Origin: Berghia stephanieae
Lineage: Eukaryota; Mollusca; Gastropoda; Nudibranchia; Aeolidiidae
Assembly: GCA_034508935.3 (NCBI GenBank)
Contig: CM067442.1
Span: 93,603,652-93,667,651, forward strand
DNA: 64,000 nucleotides
Reading direction: 5' to 3'
Shown: positions 21,871 to 32,839 of the stretch, one piece after another
Layout of the letters: each line of letters begins with the position of its first letter
Numbering within the stretch: position 1 is the first letter of the stretch
Notes under the pieces: model-generated
What the model saw: the letters and a program-made list of their open reading frames with translations, nothing else
Told to the model about the DNA's origin: nothing
Database searches by the model: none
Made by a program: the position numbers and the translations under genes

Positions 21871-21949
21871 CTCTTTGTTAGTGGTGAGTTCCCGTTTCTT
21901 ATTTTTATTGCTGAAGGGCACTCGCAAACGTAGAGTGATAATCGATCAA

Positions 21950-22250
21950 AAACTAAGAACAAAAAGAAAATAAAAAAGGGCAAAACTAAAAATAAATGCA
22001 AAAACAAAAAGCAACAACAAAAAAAAAAGAGCAAGAAAGAAAAAACCCCAGCAAAAACAAAACTAAATACAAAACAAAATAAGGAAAAATAACTCAACAA
22101 AACAAACATAAACAACAGCAACAAAAAGAAAATAAAAATTTTAAAAATCCACCCCCCCCCCTAAAAAACGCTAAAAAAACCCCAGCAAGAAGAAGAGATC
22201 CCCCTCCCCCCACAAAAAAGCAACAAAACAGAATGAAAATAAATAAAAGG
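21950..22250 (+). repeat. A-rich low-complexity region with C runs
   Basis: AAAAAC/AAAAG-type purine-rich sequence with C tracts near 22150 and 22200. No gene. Confidence 0.9.
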
Positions 22251-22429
22251 CGTGTAAAATGGCTTTTTGACAGCCGAAATTCTGACTTGGAAAATGTAAT
22301 TTTTACTGACGGGAATTCATTAATTGTAGCTCCATTTGAATCGCAACATCACATTGTCGTCTTTACTAAATCCCCGAAACACGGTCCCAAGTCAGTTTTG
22401 TGAAGTAGGGTCAAAGTGATATTAAGCTG

Positions 22430-22625
22430 CTGGAGACTGATCAAAAGTCATAAACAAACATGAATATAACAGCTTCAAAACGAACAAATTATCAACCACG
22501 AAACGTTTTGGGCTCAAAACCCTTCTTCAGTCAATTACAAAAACGTTAAAGACATAAATAGATCATTTAAAAACCAGTTACATGGCAGAGAAATATTTGG
22601 CACGTCCTTTCTGTAAGTAATGGGG
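22430..22625. repeat. Repeat family Z: hammerhead-like GAAACGTTTTGGG... unit, copy 1
   Basis: Landmarks: AACATGAATATAACAGCTTC, ACGAAACGTTTTGGGCTC, AAAACCCTTCTTCAGTCA, then AACATAAATAG-like sequence. Related copies occur at 27585-27660, 27775-27815, 32690-32830 and 36545-36647 (continuing at 37276). On the minus strand the core reads CTGAAGA, a GGG...CCC stem and AAAAC/GAAAC, resembling the conserved core of hammerhead ribozymes found in some retroelements. Family assignment is uncertain. Confidence 0.45.
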
Positions 22626-22984
22626 TCAAGGTCGCCTCTAGCGATTACTTTGCCTTAAACGATTTAGACCATTTTGAGTATTCTCAGGCTTGTTGCAGTT
22701 ATTTCCCCTATGAGAGGACTTGGTTTTTTATCAAAAAGAAAAAAAATTGTCACAAAACTAAATATATTCCATATTCTCCAAATTATTAGAGACAAAGTCA
22801 CCCCTTGAGGCAAAAAGTCACCCTAGTTGACGGTACTCAAACAGCTTCAAATCCACAAAGGCAGGCAAAGTTTCCCCTCGAGACAAAGTTTCTCGGTCTC
22901 TCTATCCATTTAAAACAAATCATTATAATATATTTCTAATAGCAACTGCATAATATCCTTATCGTTAACATTGGAACAATGTCC

Positions 22985-23075
22985 AAAAAACCCCAACAAA
23001 CCCCCCCCCCCCAAAAAAAAAAAACAAAAACAAAAAAAAAAAAAAACAGAAAGAAAAATATAAGAAAACAGTTAT
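22985..23075 (+). repeat. C-run plus A-rich tract
   Basis: About 10 C followed by an AAAAAC-rich stretch; low complexity. Confidence 0.9.
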
Positions 23076-23227
23076 CCTCCCCTCCCAAATCTGCCCTCTT
23101 CGACTGGGACACAAACCTCAGACCCTCTGAATACCTTCACGCTTCAGAGATTACCCGGCCTCCTCACCAGTCTACCCAGAGAGATTTTGTCTGAGAAATT
23201 TTCAGATTCTTATCTTACACCAGTGCG

Positions 23228-23454
23228 CTGACTGTGGAAATACACACATTTAAATTTTGGCCAGAAAACTCGTCCTTCAAATATCGTTTGATTAAAACGA
23301 CCCTCCTCTTGTCAAAACTCTCAAACCTGGGACTTTAAGGAAGTTCCAGGCTTGAAAATTTTGACAAGATGCGGATCATTTTTATTCATTTATATTTGAA
23401 GAACGAGTTTTCTGGCCAAAATTTTGAATACGTGTTTTTTCGGAGTACGGCAGT
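23228..23454. mobile_element. Palindromic MITE P, full copy
   Basis: Left arm from CTGACTGTGGAAATACACAC through TTTGGCCAGAAAACTCGTCC and CCTCCTCTTGTCAAAACTC. The centre is GGGACTTTAAGGAAGTTCC. The right arm passes through TTTTGACAAGATGCGG and GAGTTTTCTGGCCAAAATTT to GGAGTACGGCAG. The arms are about 110 bp each. Confidence 0.85.
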
Positions 23455-23693
23455 ACTTGTCTCCAAATTTTTCACCGAGCTCATTCAGCATATCTAAGGA
23501 TACATCATTCTCCTTCAATAAACGGATCCAGGAAGCGTCTAGAACACTCATATCCTGTTGGCATAAAGTGTCTCCTTTCATGCATAACAGTGGAACTCCT
23601 CGGGTTTTTATACCATTGTTAATTAATGGAATTGAGAAAATCAATAGAAGTATGATAGTCCATTAGTTGGAAGCCTTGGTTTAATCACTATTG

Positions 23694-23725
23694 TTTTTTT
23701 TTTTTTTTTTTTTGGGGGGGGGGGG
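23694..23725 (+). repeat. Poly-T then poly-G tract
   Basis: About 20 T followed by 12 G. Confidence 0.95.
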
Positions 23726-24452
23726 CGCTTCCGTACGTTCCTCAAGCTAAGGGAAACAACCCAAGTATTCCTTTAAATAACCCTAAGCAAAAATAAAACC
23801 TAGTAGCTTTAACTGACCTTAGTAGGAGAAACAAACACTTTAGGACCTTTACCACGACCTATAACCAACCCCAATATAAAAAACCCTCGGACCTCGAGCT
23901 AGCCCTAATAGAAAAGAAACCTTAGGACTACTCTGCACTACCTTTCAATACTTCAACGAAAAAATGATGGCGGAGAACCAAATCAATGGTCATATTAGAA
24001 AATTTAAAACTTTTACCAACCAATCAAGGTTTGTTCTACAGCTTTTAAAATACTACTGAAATCGAAAAATGGAATAAATAAACGTCTGATAAAATATCCA
24101 CGGTTAATATAATATAAAGCTACCTCGAAGAAGTGCGGAAGTCCTACCTAATTTTGCGCAGAAACTACAGCCTTAGAAAAATTGTAAGATGTGGGGTGAA
24201 AACTATAAGACTAATAAAATTAATGGGGTTATGAGTAAAAGTAATTATAATTATGAATCATGTATATGATGTAAATCTTAAATTAATTGCTTATATTACA
24301 TTTGCTATAAATATAGAAAGAAATGCATACACTATCTCGTTTCTCATTCCATTTTGACATATCTAAAGAGCAGGACTTGAGCCAAGACTTAACAACAGAC
24401 AGTCATTTTTTTACATACGGGTAGATTCCATTAAGTTTCAACACAGCGACAT

Positions 24453-24545
24453 TAATTACTGCTGTACTCTTTGAAAAACGTTTGGAAAATTTTGGTCAGA
24501 AAACTCGTCCTTCAAATCCGGTTGATTGATCTCATCTTGTATAAA
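24453..24545 (+). mobile_element. Palindromic MITE P, left fragment
   Basis: TTAATTACTGCTGTACTC at the left end (TTAA-flanked), then TTTTGGTCAGAAAACTCGTC and CAAATCCGGTTGATTG, and it stops at CTCATCTTGT. A truncated left arm. Confidence 0.65.
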
Positions 24546-24989
24546 CCTCGTGTGATGTTCGTTTTTGTGCACGATTGTGAATATGTAAATATGTTTGTTG
24601 GGCAAGCGCATGCAAGACTACACCCGACACTACCCACCAGGAGCGCCATTCGCGGCAAAACCGCTAACACACGGCATATTGATTTTACGATTTAGAGACT
24701 AATAACATGAAATCAGTTTAAATTTTCTATGGACAACACACTGATAAAATACCGCCATCATCATAAAAAAAAACAACCATTAAACGTTGAACGCACGCAC
24801 ATTCAATTTATCTTGTTCAGCCATCCGAGAGCAAACAGTAATTTTGTTTTAAAGGAATGCACCATGGCAGTAATTAGAATGATTACATTAACAAAATCAA
24901 AATCGATAGTCAATGTATGAAAGTCATGCCCCGTCAATAACACGCAATCTAAATCATTGGTAAGTTAAAAAAAAACTCAAAAAATATTG
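24546..24989. other. No gene recognised
   Basis: Unique sequence; short open frames only. Confidence 0.4.
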
Positions 24990-25291
24990 AGCGTTTATAT
25001 ATCGCATTATCTACTAAATAATGCGTCCAGAAATCTTTACAAGGAGTCCCAGGCCAGCAGCAACCCTAAATAAATAGGGCGAAAAATGCCACTTGCAGTC
25101 TAATATACGTTTCCACAGAACAATGCTAAAACCGACCAGGTACTCATTTTAAACTTGATTACAGTGAGAAAGTGAAAGTAAATTGATTGTTTTCCAATGA
25201 CTCAACCTTGCGTCGTCCTTAGCGGAACTCGAACCGAGGACCTGATAGTTCTTAGGCGAGTATCACATCACAAGACCACAGAGCATACATA
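24990..25291 (-). repeat. SINE-C, diverged, near full length
   Basis: Minus strand: ATGCTCTGTGGTCTTGTGAT head, CCTCGGTTCGAGTTCC B-box, GTTTAAAATGAGTACCTGGT body, CTTGTAAAGATTTCTGG and GCGATATATAAACG tail region. Well diverged from the consensus, so old. Confidence 0.65.
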
Positions 25292-25414
25292 TTGGTGTCG
25301 AGTAGTAGATTTACTGTTCAATATCTTAATCCCTCAATATCTAAAGTAGCAGTGATTTTGTCCTGGTACGGCAATATTGACGTCAATACATCTCGATTTT
25401 CCATTCACAGGACA

Positions 25415-25560
25415 TGAGCCAAAGCGCAGTGAACGTTGACTCGCTTTTGGAAGGAAGGCTGCCTTTTCGAATCCTGGTGGGGCTGATATAACTTATACTT
25501 TGATCTTAGAAATTGAGCACCAACATTGATACTGAACCTACGCCGCGGTTGGAGTGGTCA
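25415..25560 (+). repeat. tRNA-like SINE head, possible
   Basis: GCGCAGTGAACGTTGACTCG resembles an A-box region, and TTTTCGAATCCTGGTGGG resembles a B-box. Spacing is about 35 bp. It is a single copy and the assignment is tentative. Confidence 0.25.
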
Positions 25561-27580
25561 TTTGAACACGTTCAATAAGATCAAGAAAAGAATAAATATG
25601 TCTAACGTAGTAAATATAAGCGATTAACTCTCTCCTTACCAGTCATTATCAGGATTTCCCCAAAACTTCACACCCAACTGACACAAAAATAGATTTGTTG
25701 TCACTCAAACACAAAAGCAGTAAGTTCTTGCGATAAATAATTTCTTTAGCAAAACATGCTCCACAACACACTGTTCATTTTCTTTAAATTTTATGACGTA
25801 CAAGAGAAATTTAAAAAGAAAAATGTTGGTTGTATCGTGACGAATGTGACGATTTTCCTATAGTTGGTGAGGCGAGGGTTAAAACGACTTTAGACTACTA
25901 ATGGAGAACCCACCATATTTGCGAAGAAATGAAGGCTCTTACGAACAAGCACTCATCTATTTTACTTAGTATGCTATTGTATTGTGGAAATTAACATAGA
26001 GTGAGATGAATCATTTGAACCATAAACGAAAAATAGGTCCGGTAGTAAAATCTGTAGGTGTCATCAAATGACTCTAACAACAGATGATGATTTCCAATGT
26101 CAAATGACCGATCATAATCCTCTAGCAGATTTTCTAAATAATCCTTTGAGTCAACGGGTAATAGAATTAATCTTAATTTGAAAAAAAATTGCAAGTTGTA
26201 CTGAACAATTTGACCCCAACCCTCATTTTTTAAAGAATAGATTTCAATTTCAAATAGTTTTCCTGTTTCAAAAAGCAAATTTGATTTAATCTGTAATCGG
26301 GTCGGGTCGATTAACAGCGATTTAATTTCCGGTCTGCCAAGCGAATCTGATGTTGGTGCTTCATTTATTGTTATTGTTGATTTGTTGTTTCATTTTAAAA
26401 TCGCGTCAGCGGCTGTTTACATTTGAATCTATAATTAACTTAGAAAGTCGGTTAATTTATACATTCGTCTGTATCTATTCAGAACTGCCGTTATTAACCA
26501 AGCATTTTTTCGTTTTGGCCAAAAACGTTTCCACGGCTTGTCAAAAGTCATTGAGACTTCAATTGCTGTAGAAAATCATCGAGACACCCGATTGGTTTTT
26601 GCAAAAAGTAATCTCGACAGTTTGAATTTTTAAATTTCCAGATTAGACATCTGAGAATGTTATCGATCAGTCTGGTGCATAGGGCTTGGTTTGTACGCCT
26701 TTTACTGTCCTTTAAGACAATAACTGGAGTGACTGTTTAACGATTGTCAGGATAAGAAGGCCGCTGTGTTCTTCACTTCTTTATTGAATTTTTGACGAAT
26801 ACTGGACCATGAAAATATTGTTGCTTAAAGCTCGAAGAAATGAATAACAATAAGACTTTGACTGAAGCTTCAAGCTTCAATTTAATAATCAAAAACCAAT
26901 GTGAACTTTTCGGGTTTCCCTTTATCAACAAAACACGATGAATGAAATGCTAAAGACAAATGAGAGTGTGAAAATAGCGTTGCTTAAGCTGATATTTATT
27001 CGCTAATACACCACTTTAAATACGGGCAGACGGCAAGCGTTTTTGACATTAAGTTTGGTAGATATTTCTTCCTGTATAATAAGAACGTGACCACCACCTC
27101 ACAACGTTAGTAAAGTAGGATGAATTCGATGCTGAAAATTGAATCATGTTTTTTTTTACAAATTGCATCTACAGGTTACATTAAGGTATTATTAAAGAGT
27201 ATAAGTATAAATTGTTTTAAACTTAAAGTGTGTAAAACTGAATTGTCCTATTTCTGGTCATTGTGAGTGTCCATTCATTATTTTCTTTTGGCATCTGTGA
27301 CTTCCCCACGTGACACATTTTGAGGCGATGGTTATCATATGTCTAACACCAGATAAGAGTGTAAATTAATTGTCGTATTAATTAAGTTTGTAAGTTTATC
27401 ACTTTAATCTGCTGCTACAATCTGGTGTTGTGTCGAAATAAATTAGTTTAAAGACAAAAGGGTAAGAATAATTTTTTGAAAAAGGTTTAATTTTAAATTT
27501 AATAAACTTAACTCACCCCTCTCCCTCAATGATGTAATGTACACAAATGAATAGAACATCTTCGAAAAAGAACAAAATAA
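25561..27580. other. About 2 kb without recognised gene or repeat
   Basis: AT-rich. The largest open frame (25991-26278, minus, 95 codons) has no recognisable motif. It could hold introns or regulatory DNA, but nothing shows this. Confidence 0.4.
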
Positions 27581-27584
27581 CGAA

Positions 27585-27830
27585 GACGGAACGTTTTGAC
27601 TTAAAACCCTTCTCCAGTCACACAGTGACTAAAACATAACAAAACATTAATAAATAACTTTAAATACGGACAGACGGCTAAAGAGTATTAAGCACGTCAT
27701 TTCGGCAAATGAATACTGTTCTGCCTGCAGTCCTTTTTTTAATGCGATGTATTAGTGTTTTTACTGCTTTTTATTGGTTGAAGAGGGATTTTGATCCAAA
27801 AACGTTGCATGTTTTGTTTTATTTTTTGAA
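27585..27830. repeat. Repeat family Z, copies 2 and 3 in inverted arrangement
   Basis: GGAACGTTTTGACTTAAAAC and CCTTCTCCAGTCACACAG at about 27590 are in one orientation. TTGAAGAGGGATTTTGATCC then AAAAACGTTGCATG at about 27778 are in the other. The two core motifs therefore face each other across about 150 bp. Confidence 0.45.
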
Positions 27831-27905
27831 TCCGTTACATTTTTGTACAGTCCAGTCCCTAGCAGTTTAGTATCTCATCAATGATAGCATATTATATTAT
27901 ATTGA

Positions 27906-28112
27906 TGGGACAGCGTGGCTCAGCGGCATGACCTTTGCTTTTTACCCAAAAGGTACCAAGTTAGACTACCCGCCTCGTTGTGTGGCCTTGAACAAGTCAC
28001 CAAGCCCTATCTCAAATTGCGGCTCTGAATTGCAGCTGACACCTTGGTTATTCCAGTCTTTCATTGGAATAGACCCTAAAGACAAATCATCTCATATTTT
28101 ATTAAAGTAAAG
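27906..28112 (+). repeat. SINE-B, near full length
   Basis: GGGACAGCGTGGCTCAGCGG head, CCAAGTTAGACTACCCGCC B-box region, TGGCCTTGAACAAGTCACC, TTATTCCAGTCTTTCATTGG, AATAGACCCTAAAGACAAAT, ending near TATTTTATTAAAG. Shorter tail than the 13467 copy. Confidence 0.8.
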
Positions 28113-28544
28113 CTAAAACATTCAGTTTTAACCACCAGGTTCACACCGTGTGGAGACGAATAGTCACATTATTGTTTTTTGTATGGTGCTGTATTGTTTA
28201 CATTTTATTTACATCTGAGCATTGTTAACATTCAAACACACTTTCAAATTTATACAATGGTTTAATCTATGATGTTGTGTACGAGACAAACAAATTGGTC
28301 GGTCAACAATCACAGCTAGATATTTTTAAAATCTGAATTTCTCATGCAGTTTGAAGTCTTTCATTTACAGCTTTTCGTCATTGAATAGATCTTGAGAAAT
28401 AATGTTTTCGCCTCATGGTGAAAAGAAAAACGATCGTTAAAAATGCACGACACGGAATCAGTCTAGCTATAAATTCATTAAAGTAATGGAATTCGCAAAT
28501 ATATGGGCCTTGAAAACTTTAAAATTTAATCATTTATTTAACTG
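28113..28544. other. No gene recognised
   Basis: Unique AT-rich sequence. Confidence 0.4.
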
Positions 28545-28774
28545 TCTTAATTTGGAAAGACGCATATATAAAAATTTTGCCAGATCACTAGTCCTTCAAA
28601 AATCTATCAATTTAAATAACTCTCATCATGGCAAAACTCTCAAACCTGGACCTCGCGAGGTCCCATGTTTGAAAGTTTTTGGCGATTTGAGGGTAATTTA
28701 AATCGATCGATTTTGGAGAAGTTTTCGGCCATATTTTAAATACGTGTCTTTCCAGAGTACGGCAATCAACGGGT
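28545..28774. mobile_element. Palindromic MITE P, full copy
   Basis: Left arm AAAAATTTTGCCAGATCACT, AATTTAAATAACTCTCATCA; centre AACCTGGACCTCGCGAGGTC; right arm TTTGAAAGTTTTTGGCG and AAATCGATCGATTTTGGAG to CAGAGTACGGCAATCAACGG followed by TTAA. Confidence 0.85.
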
Positions 28775-28934
28775 TAAATGCGAAACGGATTTCTTTCAAA
28801 TGTTAATTTTCCTAATTATTATGAGGCGTATTGTATCACAGTCGGATAGTGACTTGCAACCGAAGGTTCAAATCTCGATGTGAACGACGCAAAGTTGATT
28901 GATTGGAAATGTAGGTGTACAAAAGTATCTCTGC

Positions 28935-29145
28935 CCGGTAAAGAGTAAGGATCTGAAAAATTGTGTATAAAACATTTGCCAGACAAAGCAAGAAATTAAA
29001 GAAAAAAAAAAAAAACAAACAAGAAGACTGAACAGAAAATACAACCCGAGGTCGAGGAAGACTGATTTTTGGGATGTTCTTTTTCTTTCTTGTATTATTC
29101 TTTCTTGCTTTGTCTGGCACTGTTTCATACACATTTTTTTTCTCC
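28935..29145. mobile_element. Foldback MITE family F, copy 1
   Basis: Arm one: AATTGTGTATAAAACATTTG then CCAGACAAAGCAAGAAA. Arm two is its complement: TTCTTGCTTTGTCTGGCAC, then TGTTTCATACACATT. The interior is A-rich and includes TTTTTGGGATGTTC. The copy at 38225-38412 shares both arms and the TTTTGGGATG interior. Confidence 0.7.
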
Positions 29146-29221
29146 CTAATTTATCTGGCCGATAATTTGTTGTTGTCTTTGTCCAAAAGATAAGGATAGC
29201 GTCTTACAAGAGTTGTCTCCT

Positions 29222-29312
29222 CTTACTACTGTTGTCTTTGAACTTTAAACCTCATTGCAAAACGGTTTGAGCACATTTAGTGAGTATTGCTTCATATAAA
29301 AGATCAAGGCAA
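29222..29312 (+). repeat. SINE-C 3' tail fragment
   Basis: AAACGGTTTGAGCACATTTA then GTGAGTATTGCTTCATATAA keep the SINE-C tail order. Confidence 0.5.
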
Positions 29313-29404
29313 TTTTTTTCATCTTGTTAGAACAGTGGGTCGATCCATTGTTAGAAGGATATCTGTAAAATTGTTGTTGCTATCTGCTCTCTTGGGAAAA
29401 AAAG

Positions 29405-29605
29405 AAACCAAAAAAAAAAAAAAAAAAAAAAAAAACACAAAAAAAAAAAAAAAAACCAAAAAAAACCCCCAAAAAAACAACCTCCCCCCCCCCCCCCAAA
29501 AAAAAAGATAAAACAAAACAAAAAACAAAACAAGACAAAACAAATGATAAAAAAATAAATAAAACAAAACAAAACAAAAAACAAAAAAACAACAAAAAAA
29601 CCAGA
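29405..29605 (+). repeat. A-rich low-complexity tract
   Basis: Long A runs broken by C, a C15-like run near 29485, then AAAAC repeats. Gly/Phe- and Lys-rich open frames here are compositional. Confidence 0.95.
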
Positions 29606-29824
29606 CCTGGTGACATCTGATGACAGATTAGAATGACATCGGACCTACGTGTAGTAATTTGCAGGTCTGTTGACCATTGCCATAATGTTAAATCAAGCAG
29701 GTTATCAGACCTACAAATATGTGCACCTAGAATCGGACCCTTCCTATTCTGTAAATAGTCGAGAACCACAACGGCATTTGATTTTTCTACCGGACTCTGA
29801 TTAAAGGCATTTTGTTTCAAAGAC

Positions 29825-29948
29825 ACCTCGGGTTTGAGACTTTTTTGGCCATTTTGATAACGTAATCTTAATCAATCAATTTTTGAAGGAGGCACGTTTT
29901 CTAACCAAAATGAAATAAATGCGTTTTGTCAAAGCACGACAGTTTCCT
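29825..29948 (+). mobile_element. Palindromic MITE P, right half, diverged
   Basis: CACCTCGGGTTTGAGAC, TGGCCATTTTGATAACG, ATCAATCAATTTTTGAAGG, GTTTTCTAACCAAAATG and TTTTGTCAAAGCACGACAG belong to the TTTTGTC subfamily. Confidence 0.6.
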
Positions 29949-30375
29949 TCAAATCACTGCAATGTTCTATAACATGGACTCACAAGTGGAAGTGCAGTTC
30001 ACCAAATTGATTCAGGGTAAGGGATTTACAGATTAAATCTTTCTCTTAACTGCAGTGAATTGCGTTGACGATGTCACGTAGTAATAGTTAAAGCATAATC
30101 CGTTCTCCTAAGAGACTGGGCTGAATTTGATCCTTCGTTATGGCCCATTTAGACGTACAAACGTTTCGTACACTGTCCGACGGATTTCCACAAATTGTGG
30201 ATAATGGCCTAAAACTCATGAAAACTGAGCGTGTAAACTAGGAATTTCAATATCGTCCGACGGATGTCGCTCAAGCTCATCAGGAGCCGCCTGATATTTT
30301 CCTGTCTTCGTATTGACGGATCATCGTGGGTGATTAGTTTTCACTGAAGTCCCTCTTACTTCAAACTACGGAATG

Positions 30376-30378
<3 letters not shown>

Positions 30379-30436
<58 letters not shown>

Positions 30437-30491
30437 CCTCTCTCTCTTCTCTCTCTCTCTCGCTCTATCTCTCTCCCTATCTCTCTCTCTA
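30379..30491 (+). repeat. (CT)n microsatellite
   Basis: About 110 bp of CT with a few interruptions. Confidence 0.95.
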
Positions 30492-30590
30492 TTGAATGAG
30501 TGAAGTTCACACATGTATTTGTGTCCACGTGTCTGCGTGCTATGTGTGTAGCGATGGTGTGGTGTGTAGTGTGTGTGTGAGGGTGTGTAT

Positions 30591-31204
30591 TAGTGCTGGG
30601 ATTACCCGCCCAAATAATTACCCGGGTAATACCCGGGTAGTGGCCTGATTACCCGGGTACCCGCGGGTACCCGTGGCAGGAGTGACTTTTGTCCCCAAAA
30701 TTTTTTTTTGGGGGGGGGGGGGGGGGGGGGGGGGGGTTATTTTTTAAAATTTTTTATTAATTTTTTATTTATTACAACAAATGAAGCGAAACTGAAGTAA
30801 GAAACAATTATAATTAACTACAATGAAAAAATAATAAATAATAAATAAAATAAAAGTACCTGAGATTCCTTTAAAAGATAAGAACTAATATAATATAGTC
30901 TTAACCTATTGATTCCAAAATTGAATCAAATGTGTGTTAACAAATAAAACAAAAAAATCATTGTAATTGAAAAATAAAGTAGGAAAATCTTTTGAAAAAA
31001 TGTCATGTAAATTTAAATATGTAAATAAAATTGTATTATTTCCAATTTTTGTTCAAAAATATTAAAACCGCCAAAAATGATCACTCTCAGTTCGGTTTCC
31101 ATTTGTTGAAGCGGGTACCCGTTACCCGCCCCTTTTACCCGAGTACCGGTTTAACTTTATTACCCGCGGGTACTCGCGGGTACCCGGGTATCCGCCCAGC
31201 CCTA
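30591..31204. mobile_element. Non-autonomous hAT transposon with perfect 8-bp target duplication
   Basis: The 614-bp element has ends TAGTGCTGGGATTACCCG (left) and CCCAGCCCTA (right; its complement TAGGGCTGGGCGGATACCCG). Flanking octamers gtgtgtat at 30583-30590 and 31205-31212 are identical. Subterminal regions on both sides are arrays of ACCCGGGTA/ACCCGCGGGTA motifs, as in many hAT elements with TAGGGCTGGGCGG ends. The interior is AT-rich with a poly-T/poly-G run (30701-30736) and no transposase. The small open frames over the right end are by-products. Confidence 0.92.
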
Positions 31205-31212
31205 GTGTGTAT

Positions 31213-31834
31213 ATGTTGTCCCATATCCGACGCGGAGCTTCTCTCGTCGACATATGTCGATTCACGGTGACCAACATCCACCGTGTCAAATCTATGTTCA
31301 TCGGACCGTACATAAACAGTCTGTGCGTCTAAATGGGTCATTAGACCAGTATAATCCATTCATATACACTGTGTCCATAAAGTATTTCCCCGATGTCAAA
31401 GACTTATAGGTACTTCTAAAACCATTCTCGAGATTTGCATCTGGTTTTCACCATCTTCTAAAATACATGTCATACATTTATGCCCATTGGTCATCGATCC
31501 ACATTCCAGCATCAAACCTAGCAAAATGAACAAAAACTTAAAAGACCCCATTTTCTCTCTTTTTATTTCGGATTCAATTCATTGCGACAAAGTTCTCTTT
31601 ATGTTATGTGAGAAAATGAAACAAAATCGCCAAAAGTGACTCAACAACGATTCATAGCCCAGTCTGGCTGACCATTATAGGACATGAAAACGATTAAGAA
31701 AAAAAAAAGAAAGAAAATTCTCCTTTTGTAAATCAACGGAGACAGAAGTTAATGTTTGATATTAGCAGACGCACGAAAGAGTTATAGGCCCATCTTTATT
31801 TTCCCTTGAAACGATTACTATAAATGTCTATTTA
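31213..31834. other. No gene recognised
   Basis: Unique sequence between the hAT element and a MITE half copy. Confidence 0.4.
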
Positions 31835-31967
31835 GAGGTTGCATATTGAGATTTTTTACCAAATGAGGGTTATTTGGATCAATCGATATTTGAAGGACAA
31901 GTTTTCTGGCCAATTATTAAAAATACTTGTCTTTCCAGAGTACGACAGTTTACTGGTTAAAATAACA
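31835..31967 (+). mobile_element. Palindromic MITE P, right half
   Basis: ACCAAATGAGGGTTATTTG, ATCAATCGATATTTGAAGG, AAGTTTTCTGGCCAATTATT, CCAGAGTACGACAGTTTACT then GG and TTAA. Confidence 0.75.
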
Positions 31968-32096
31968 AAAAAAAAAAGTTTCTATATACGTATTTTTATA
32001 CCAATTTATTTAGTAATACCAAAATTATTCAATGAGATATTTTTCTAAAATTGGGAGACACAGTGGTACAAACTGCAATGCTAGCAAGCATCACAA

Positions 32097-32513
32097 TTGC
32101 CTAAAAATAAGGTCATGTCACTAGGAAATGGAGACAAAGTTCTTTTTTTTTTGTTTCATATAACCAAGATTTGGCTTGATGGGTATATAACAATTTTTCT
32201 AGTTTTGAAGTCAGCCAAATATATGAACAAAGGCTTGGTTCATGTCGTAAAGGCAAAAAGGAATCAATTGAACAAATCAGATCATGAACTTATGAAGCAA
32301 GCGCACTTGTTGCCAAAAAAGCCATTAAAAAACCCTGAAAACAATTTACAACTAGATTACAGAAAACCAATATGCCCAGAAAAACCCCCAGGAAAATCGT
32401 ACGATTCCGTGACAACAGGGAATGAATTGAGGACACAAGTAGACATTGACTGGTTTTCTGTAAAGACTAGTTTTTTGGAAGGGGTCGATAACAGGAAGAC
32501 AAAGCGAAACTAA
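32097..32513 (+). CDS. Unrecognised 138-codon open frame (doubtful)
   Basis: The longest plus-strand frame here that is neither low-complexity nor LINE. The N-terminal half is hydrophobic in places (VLFFLFHITKIW, YITIFLVLKSA). From residue about 50 it is Lys/Pro-rich and hydrophilic (AKRNQLNKSDHELMKQAHLL, then KKPLKNPENN and KPICPEKPPGK). No domain recognised. The start codon shown is not ATG in a good context, and no splice sites were clearly tied to it. It may be a chance frame. Confidence 0.15.
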   Translation: MPKNKVMSLGNGDKVLFFLFHITKIWLDGYITIFLVLKSAKYMNKGLVHVVKAKRNQLNKSDHELMKQAHLLPKKPLKNPENNLQLDYRKPICPEKPPGKSYDSVTTGNELRTQVDIDWFSVKTSFLEGVDNRKTKRN

Positions 32514-32689
32514 CCATGGTTTATCTCTCGGTCTCACACACAGATCACAGATCTGATTCCACTTCCAAGTTTACGCGGAGGATTACGTACTAATTAAAGA
32601 ATAAAGTGGATATCCATATACTATACGACGGCTCTTTTCTGATTTCTTTTAAAAGATATTGGGAAAGTTCAGTGATACCAAACTGCTAG

Positions 32690-32830
32690 AAACTGTGGAC
32701 TGCGAAAAGTAATAAACAAAAATGAATATAATAGCTTCAAGAAGGAAAAATATAATAACATATCAAACACGGTATTTTATTCTCTTTATGAAGCTGTTAA
32801 TATTCATTTTTGTTCATCATTTTTAAAATG
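32690..32830. repeat. Repeat family Z, partial copy
   Basis: AACTGTGGACTGCGAAAAG, CAAAAATGAATATAATAGCT and ATATCAAACACGG match the copy at 36545. GAAGCTGTTAATATTCATTT at 32791 is an inverted repeat of the first part. Confidence 0.5.
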
Positions 32831-32839
32831 AAAATTAAA

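Noticed and set aside
31031-31359. Frames rich in Gly, Tyr and Pro at the right end of the hAT element
   Set aside because: Translations of the ACCCGGGTA subterminal repeats.
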